Source of the DNA: Gemmataceae bacterium
GTDB lineage: Bacteria > Planctomycetota > Planctomycetia > Gemmatales > Gemmataceae
Assembly: GCA_025055795.1 (NCBI GenBank)
Contig: JANWVV010000027.1
Location: forward strand, 1-57,715
Length of the DNA stretch: 57,715 bases
Direction: 5' to 3'
Shown here in pieces: positions 53,574-57,715 of this stretch. The notes beneath the pieces were generated by a model, which made no database searches, was not told where the DNA came from, and worked only from the letters and a program-made list of their open reading frames with translations. Numbering within the stretch: the stretch's first letter is position 1; the number at the start of each line of letters is the position of its first letter. Made by a program: the position numbers and the translations under genes.

Positions 53574-55004
53574 TCATCGATACGGTAGTACCTCGGGTAC
53601 TTTCTCCGCTAGGAAGTTACGTAACTCGGTCAGGTCGATGTTACCGCTGACCTGACGTTCATCGATATTGAAAAACGAGACAACGCCAACAACTTCAACG
53701 CGGTCGTTAACAACTGGTCCACCACTATCGCCCGGATTTATAGGGGCATCCGTTTCCAAAACCATGCAGTTGATCATAAATGGGGATTTCTTATTACCTC
53801 TGCCACTACCTAATTTAGCTAGATATTCGGTACGCCCTCGTACAATACCCTTCGTTAAACGCCATAGTAGAGGTTTTTCAACAATCAATCCTTCTTCAAC
53901 TTGCCTTTGTTGCAAGCCAGAATTACCTACTGAATATACATTACTCCCTGTAACGGCGGGGTTATTGGCCAAACGCACTTCCTCAACCTTATCGGGCATG
54001 CGATCGACACGCACCAATGCTAAGTCACGACGAGGATCTTGGAAAAGCACATCACCTACGACTCCCGCTTCTCGGATACGCGACATATACTTGCGTAGAT
54101 CAGTAATTACTTCTCCTTGATCATCATACAAAGGAAATAGGAGACCGACACGACGTGATCCCCTCACTACGTGATAGTTAGTCACGATGAGTCGTTGCTG
54201 CCGACTAATTACAAAACCACTACCATGTCCAGTATTATCTTCCACCATTACTACACTACGCACAAGGCGGCGATATATATCTTCGCCAGCTAAAGGTCGG
54301 TCGGCCTCTCCTAGCCGGAGTATTGAACTTGCAAAACCGTCGCCACCCTTATTTTTGCCAGTCTCCCATCCCCCGCTGCCAACAGCAAATACCATTACGC
54401 CTATCAAAGCCGTAAGTAACACACTTGTGAATACTCCGGTCACGATACCCCAGAAAAGGTATCGCGGTCGGCCTGGCGGCAGACTCGGATAATTCGGTCC
54501 GCCTGGCAGACCGGGGTAGTAAGGGGACACAGGAATGCCCATGGGAACCGGCAACACGATCGGGGATACCGCGACCATGGGTGCGGGTCCACTCGGGGGG
54601 ACGGAGGGAGGCACCTCAGCACCAACCCATACCGGCGGCGCTGGAGGTTCTACTACCGGCGTGATCGGTGCGAGGGTACTTCCCTGCACGGCAGACTCCT
54701 GCACAGGAAGTTGCTCGCTAATCCCTCCAGTTGTGCCGCGGGCCAACTCCTCCTTTGGTGCAGGCGATACAACTGCGGCAACGCGGTCAGAGCATACTGC
54801 CGCGTCGCCTGCTTTATGGGCATTTGTGAGCGAGCCGGTTGGTGTTTGCGTGGCTGTTATCTCGGTTTGCCCGTCAAAAAGGTGCACAACAAAAGTATTC
54901 CGGCACACGCGACACCGGACCAACTGGCCCAAATATTCCGGTGGCAGCTTCACTTTTTTGCCACACTTGGGACACCGCGTGCGGATCTTTTCGGAGTCGT
55001 TCAT
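53574..55004 (-). CDS. Zinc-ribbon, membrane-anchored trypsin-like serine protease
   Basis: 476 aa with three parts. The N-terminus has a zinc-ribbon (Cys11, Cys14, Cys31, Cys34 in CPKCGK...VRCRVC), like the MJ0042 family. A Pro/Val-rich linker follows, then one membrane helix (about 182-208). Residues about 240-470 are a trypsin-like/HtrA-type protease with His278 (NYHVV), Asp327 (RRDLALV) and Ser427 (NPGDSGGPV) as triad. With the membrane helix, the protease would lie in the periplasm and the zinc ribbon in the cytoplasm. No PDZ domain is present, unlike DegP. The start at ATG 55004 is supported by GAGGA 7 nt upstream; an earlier in-frame start is rejected. The protease part has markedly lower GC than the linker-coding part. 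Confidence 0.88.
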   Translation of the reverse strand: MNDSEKIRTRCPKCGKKVKLPPEYLGQLVRCRVCRNTFVVHLFDGQTEITATQTPTGSLTNAHKAGDAAVCSDRVAAVVSPAPKEELARGTTGGISEQLPVQESAVQGSTLAPITPVVEPPAPPVWVGAEVPPSVPPSGPAPMVAVSPIVLPVPMGIPVSPYYPGLPGGPNYPSLPPGRPRYLFWGIVTGVFTSVLLTALIGVMVFAVGSGGWETGKNKGGDGFASSILRLGEADRPLAGEDIYRRLVRSVVMVEDNTGHGSGFVISRQQRLIVTNYHVVRGSRRVGLLFPLYDDQGEVITDLRKYMSRIREAGVVGDVLFQDPRRDLALVRVDRMPDKVEEVRLANNPAVTGSNVYSVGNSGLQQRQVEEGLIVEKPLLWRLTKGIVRGRTEYLAKLGSGRGNKKSPFMINCMVLETDAPINPGDSGGPVVNDRVEVVGVVSFFNIDERQVSGNIDLTELRNFLAEKVPEVLPYR

Positions 55005-55290
55005 GGTCCGTTCCTCGGTGCGTCGTTCCACGCGCCTGATGGATCTTACAACGGCCGCCCTCCCTGTAACCTTTGCCGTAACCCCGATGATCAGCCTCAA
55101 TTGTTATGTGTGTATGATGATCCATCGCTAATGACTTATTCGCTGAACTAATGCCATTATAATCTAACTTTGAAATGACCGACTCGCAAGGGGTTACCCA
55201 GAAAGACGCCGATTTCAACAAACCATTTCTGGCTTGGCAGAATATCGCCAGGCAGCTTGCCAATCTCCATCACATACGAGGTTCTGACGA

Positions 55291-55731
55291 TTAGTTGTGG
55301 TTTTCTGCGTCGTGATGTGACGGTTGATTTTTAAGTTTCCGGCGACGTTCGACGTAATCGAAATATCGCGGCAAATACTGCCAGACAAAGAGCCAGGTAA
55401 ACAATCCAAACGGAAAAAGAGCCAGGTAGATGGTGGCCGTTATGTAAATCAACCGGGCAGAGGCGTGATTGCCCAGCAGAATGGCCCCACCGCAAAGGAC
55501 ACCGGCCAGACCCACCAACGCAAATGCCGCTGCCAGCAGGGGAGGCATGAGACTGGGGGCCTTGGCATCGTTTCGCGGCCCCTCCAGACCGTAGAGTTGT
55601 AGATTCAACAGACCCGCCATCAAAAAAATACCCCCAGGTAACAACGCCATCAACACGGCCATTTCCATGCCATCGCGAACCAGGCGTTCCTCTTCCAGGT
55701 TATAATCCTCGTTAACGGTTTGCCGAGACAT
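55291..55731 (-). CDS. Hypothetical membrane protein, 146 aa
   Basis: Three to four hydrophobic segments (about residues 24-48, 66-86, 92-100 and 94-120) with an acidic N-terminus (NEDYNLEEERLVRDGMEM) and a basic His/Asn-rich C-terminus. No family was recognised. It starts at ATG 55731 with a GAGAGGG about 10 nt upstream. The 286 bp between it and the protease gene start show no clear signal. Its neighbours on the same strand are also membrane or exported proteins of unknown function, so they may form a unit. Confidence 0.6.
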   Translation of the reverse strand: MSRQTVNEDYNLEEERLVRDGMEMAVLMALLPGGIFLMAGLLNLQLYGLEGPRNDAKAPSLMPPLLAAAFALVGLAGVLCGGAILLGNHASARLIYITATIYLALFPFGLFTWLFVWQYLPRYFDYVERRRKLKNQPSHHDAENHN

Positions 55732-55885
55732 ACATCAGGCCCTCTCGGGTCGCTTCAACAACTAACAGCAAACCTCACGACATTTTAACTCTCCTTAACC
55801 CAATGAGGATCATGGTAGATGATTAGGTGACTCACATTCAGGTGAATGAGCGGTAGGATGGACGTGACTCGGTTCTGGACATGTT

Positions 55886-56752
55886 TCACCGCTGAGTGAC
55901 GGGAACGCTGGGTTTCTTGCGATGACTCAGGGACCAGCGCCAGCCGGTCAGCAATGCCAGGAGGATCAGACCCACAACACCGACAACAGTCCAATTGACT
56001 GAGCGGGCCGCGGCTACAGCTAATTCCTTAGGCATCTCTGCCATGGGCTTGGCGACGTTTTCCGCTGCCAGTTTGCTGATGTCTACCACACCGTTAATAA
56101 ACGGTTCGGGGTCGGCCAGGAATGCTGCCAGTACGCTGGCAACGGCCAAGGAGCCCTTGTGCTTCCAGATGAAATCTGCGGCACGATCGCCATAGCGGCC
56201 GATTACCTCTAATAGCTCCGAGGTCCGACCGATCCGAGCCAATTCACCGCTTTGTTGCATCATGCTTAAGCGCCGGGCGTTCTGACCGCTCACGGCATTC
56301 AGGGCACGGGCAGCCGATTTCCCAAAGGCTTCCAACAGCGGTTCCGCGATCTCTCCATGCTTGATCATACTCTCCGCCGCATCATCCCCGTATTTGACAA
56401 ACAGGGCCATGCGGTTGTTTTTGGCCACTATCCATACAGCATCCCCCCCACGGCGTGCCATCAATTTGATCGCGGCAGGGGCATGGGAACCAGCCTGCTC
56501 CACCAGCTCAAATGCTTGGGGACCCACCTTCTTCAAGGCAATGAAGGCATCGTCGCCATAACGTGTGGCCAATTGCTCGATTTCTCGCGTCAGAGCAGGC
56601 AAGCTCTTTTGCAGTCCCTTTTTGCCGTACTTGCCCAGCAGGTACTCGGCCAGCTCCCGGGCCAAGGCGGTCTTACTTTGCGCCTGCCCCGAGGCTGCTG
56701 CCAATCCAACAACGAGTAATGCCAGCATCCACAGCCGAATATGGATAATCAT
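55886..56752 (-). CDS. Exported helical-repeat protein with C-terminal membrane helix
   Basis: 288 aa. A signal peptide (MLALLVVGLAAASGQAQ) is followed by tandem helical repeats of about 19-20 residues with a recurrent GDDA/GGDA/GDRA motif (RYGDDAFIALKKVG, RRGGDAVWIVAKN, KYGDDAAESMIKHG, RYGDRAADFIWKHKG). Near the end is a membrane helix (WTVVGVVGLILLALLTGW) and a basic tail. The repeat region would be periplasmic. Its start overlaps the stop of the preceding gene as ATGA, so the pair is probably translated together. Function unknown; a protein-binding scaffold is possible. Confidence 0.65.
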   Translation of the reverse strand: MIIHIRLWMLALLVVGLAAASGQAQSKTALARELAEYLLGKYGKKGLQKSLPALTREIEQLATRYGDDAFIALKKVGPQAFELVEQAGSHAPAAIKLMARRGGDAVWIVAKNNRMALFVKYGDDAAESMIKHGEIAEPLLEAFGKSAARALNAVSGQNARRLSMMQQSGELARIGRTSELLEVIGRYGDRAADFIWKHKGSLAVASVLAAFLADPEPFINGVVDISKLAAENVAKPMAEMPKELAVAAARSVNWTVVGVVGLILLALLTGWRWSLSHRKKPSVPVTQR

Positions 56753-57684
56753 CGTTGATCCTCCCGTTGGGGTCGCAACAAGCTCTGCACAGCGGCATGT
56801 CGCACAGCCGCTCGCTCCTGAGCAAATTTGGTCAATTGATTGCGCAATTCTTTCACCAGCTCCGCATGCAATTTATCCAGATGCCCATTCAACTCCTGGG
56901 TCAAATTCCCTTTCGGATCCGTCCACCATTCCCAAATCTGATCAATGATGAAGGCAACTACCAATCCGACTCCAAAGGTAGCCCAGCCCGAGGTAGCTCC
57001 GAAACCCAGAATCCCCGCCGACACCCCCAAGCGAGTCACCACCTTGCTCAGTGCTTCTGCAGCAATCACACTGACCACCTCACGTGTCAGATCCAGCTTC
57101 AAATGAGTGCTCGTTGACTTTCGAATCTGATTTAACATTTCTTCCTCAAATTTCTGCCACAATTGCTGGTGATTGTACTGGGTCAATGGAGATTCGCTCG
57201 ACAGATCGGCCAGCTCTGCCTGCAGTTCTACTAACATCTTGTTCTCGATGCTGCGGATCTCTTGCAGGTACAAGTGGATCACTTGTTCGATGCATTGCTC
57301 TAGTTGCTGACGCGAAAACACGTGCTCCTCGAATTTGCTCTGCAAAAACTTCTTATGGCCATCTCTGTCCGTAAATGGCATATGGTCCCAAATCAACCGG
57401 AACTTGCTATAAAAGCCCAAGGCTGCCGCTGCAAAATCCGGAACACCGTCCTTGGCGTGCTTGAAAAAGCGATCAAGATGCTGCAACTGCTGATCGATCG
57501 CTTGTTGCGATCGTTCCTCTGCTTTTTTGAGATGCCGCTCAGCTATTTTTTCTGCAGCGCTTTGGCCCCACGCTCCAAACACGAGCACAACAATAATCAT
57601 CCCCAAAACGCTGCCGAGCGCCGTAAGCCACAATATCGTACGCCGCGAACCCTGACCCAACGCTGTTGGTGTCGCTTCAGACAT
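56749..57684 (-). CDS. Membrane protein with coiled coil and C-terminal Gly-rich hairpin
   Basis: 311 aa. An N-terminal membrane helix (LWLTALGSVLGMIIVVLVFGAW) is followed by a long coiled-coil region (about 45-170) with Glu/Lys/Gln heptads (AAEKIAERHLKKAEERSQQAIDQQLQHL). A Gly/Ala-rich hydrophobic segment (GVSAGILGFGATSGWATFGVGLVVAFIIDQIWEWW, about 220-255) may form a membrane hairpin, then a second helical stretch and a basic tail. No domain was recognised. ATG 57684 has AAGGAG 7 nt upstream; its stop overlaps the next start (ATGA). With the following helical-repeat protein it forms a coupled pair. Confidence 0.65.
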   Translation of the reverse strand: MSEATPTALGQGSRRTILWLTALGSVLGMIIVVLVFGAWGQSAAEKIAERHLKKAEERSQQAIDQQLQHLDRFFKHAKDGVPDFAAAALGFYSKFRLIWDHMPFTDRDGHKKFLQSKFEEHVFSRQQLEQCIEQVIHLYLQEIRSIENKMLVELQAELADLSSESPLTQYNHQQLWQKFEEEMLNQIRKSTSTHLKLDLTREVVSVIAAEALSKVVTRLGVSAGILGFGATSGWATFGVGLVVAFIIDQIWEWWTDPKGNLTQELNGHLDKLHAELVKELRNQLTKFAQERAAVRHAAVQSLLRPQREDQR

Positions 57685-57715
57685 ATGCGGTCTCCTTGCT
57701 ATGGCCCGAATCGTT

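Noticed and set aside
1..57715. CRISPR arrays, IS elements, prophage genes and rRNA genes
   Set aside because: No regularly spaced direct repeats, transposase or integrase motifs, phage structural genes or rRNA-like segments were recognised by eye.

Overview
The window looks like chromosomal DNA from a planctomycete, most likely the Gemmatales/Gemmataceae lineage. This rests on gene content: a DUF4953/DUF5117-type zinc metalloprotease, a ceramidase-like protein, a multiheme cytochrome fused to TPRs, a ThiD2-ThiE fusion, a lone gyrA plus a separate second type IIA topoisomerase pair, and many small planctomycete-style exported or membrane proteins. Coding DNA is generally GC-rich, TTG and GTG starts occur, and genes sit in short operons separated by 200-850 bp gaps. 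No phage, IS element or CRISPR array was seen. The genus is inference.

Left part (1-15.8 kb). After the tail of a metal-ion ABC permease, the minus strand carries argB-argD-argF, a ceramidase-like gene, a seven-heme cytochrome with TPRs, and a DevBCA-like exporter locus. Read in the minus direction, that locus is DUF3307 membrane protein, HlyD-type adaptor, permease, a 718-bp gap, a second permease, and an ATPase fused to a cyclic-nucleotide-binding domain. A sugar-nucleotide epimerase-like gene follows.

Middle part (15.9-42 kb). gyrA (minus, TTG start) carries an acidic insertion in its C-terminal propeller. Plus-strand genes follow: a secretin-N-like exported protein overlapping aat, hpt, a glycosyltransferase, glgC and a phosphodiesterase-like gene that converges on a YiiX-like hydrolase. 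A large exported metalloprotease ends at a good terminator. A gene-poor stretch (29.9-31.2 kb) holds a small Ig-like protein gene with a clear promoter and, on the opposite strand, a candidate 27-aa gene ending at a hairpin. Then come a membrane protein, tRNA-Phe with its own promoter, a single-span membrane protein, an Arg-tract protein, a GNAT acetyltransferase, a probable lipoprotein, a 700-aa membrane protein, a TIM-barrel isomerase and a TrpG/PabA amidotransferase.

Right part (42.2-57.7 kb). A topoisomerase IV-like A/B pair (minus), a PhnD-like binding protein and a TolC-like protein precede a divergent Clp-N/ThiD2/ThiE triple fusion. A large imperfect inverted repeat separates a small hypothetical gene from a zinc-ribbon/transmembrane/trypsin-like protease. 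The window ends in three membrane or exported proteins of unknown function, two of them overlapping by ATGA.

The most unusual items are the cNMP-domain ATPase exporter with two different permeases, the Clp-N/ThiD2/ThiE fusion, the two topoisomerase A subunits that both lack the quinolone-anchoring serine, and the tiny-gene region around 30.4-31.0 kb.
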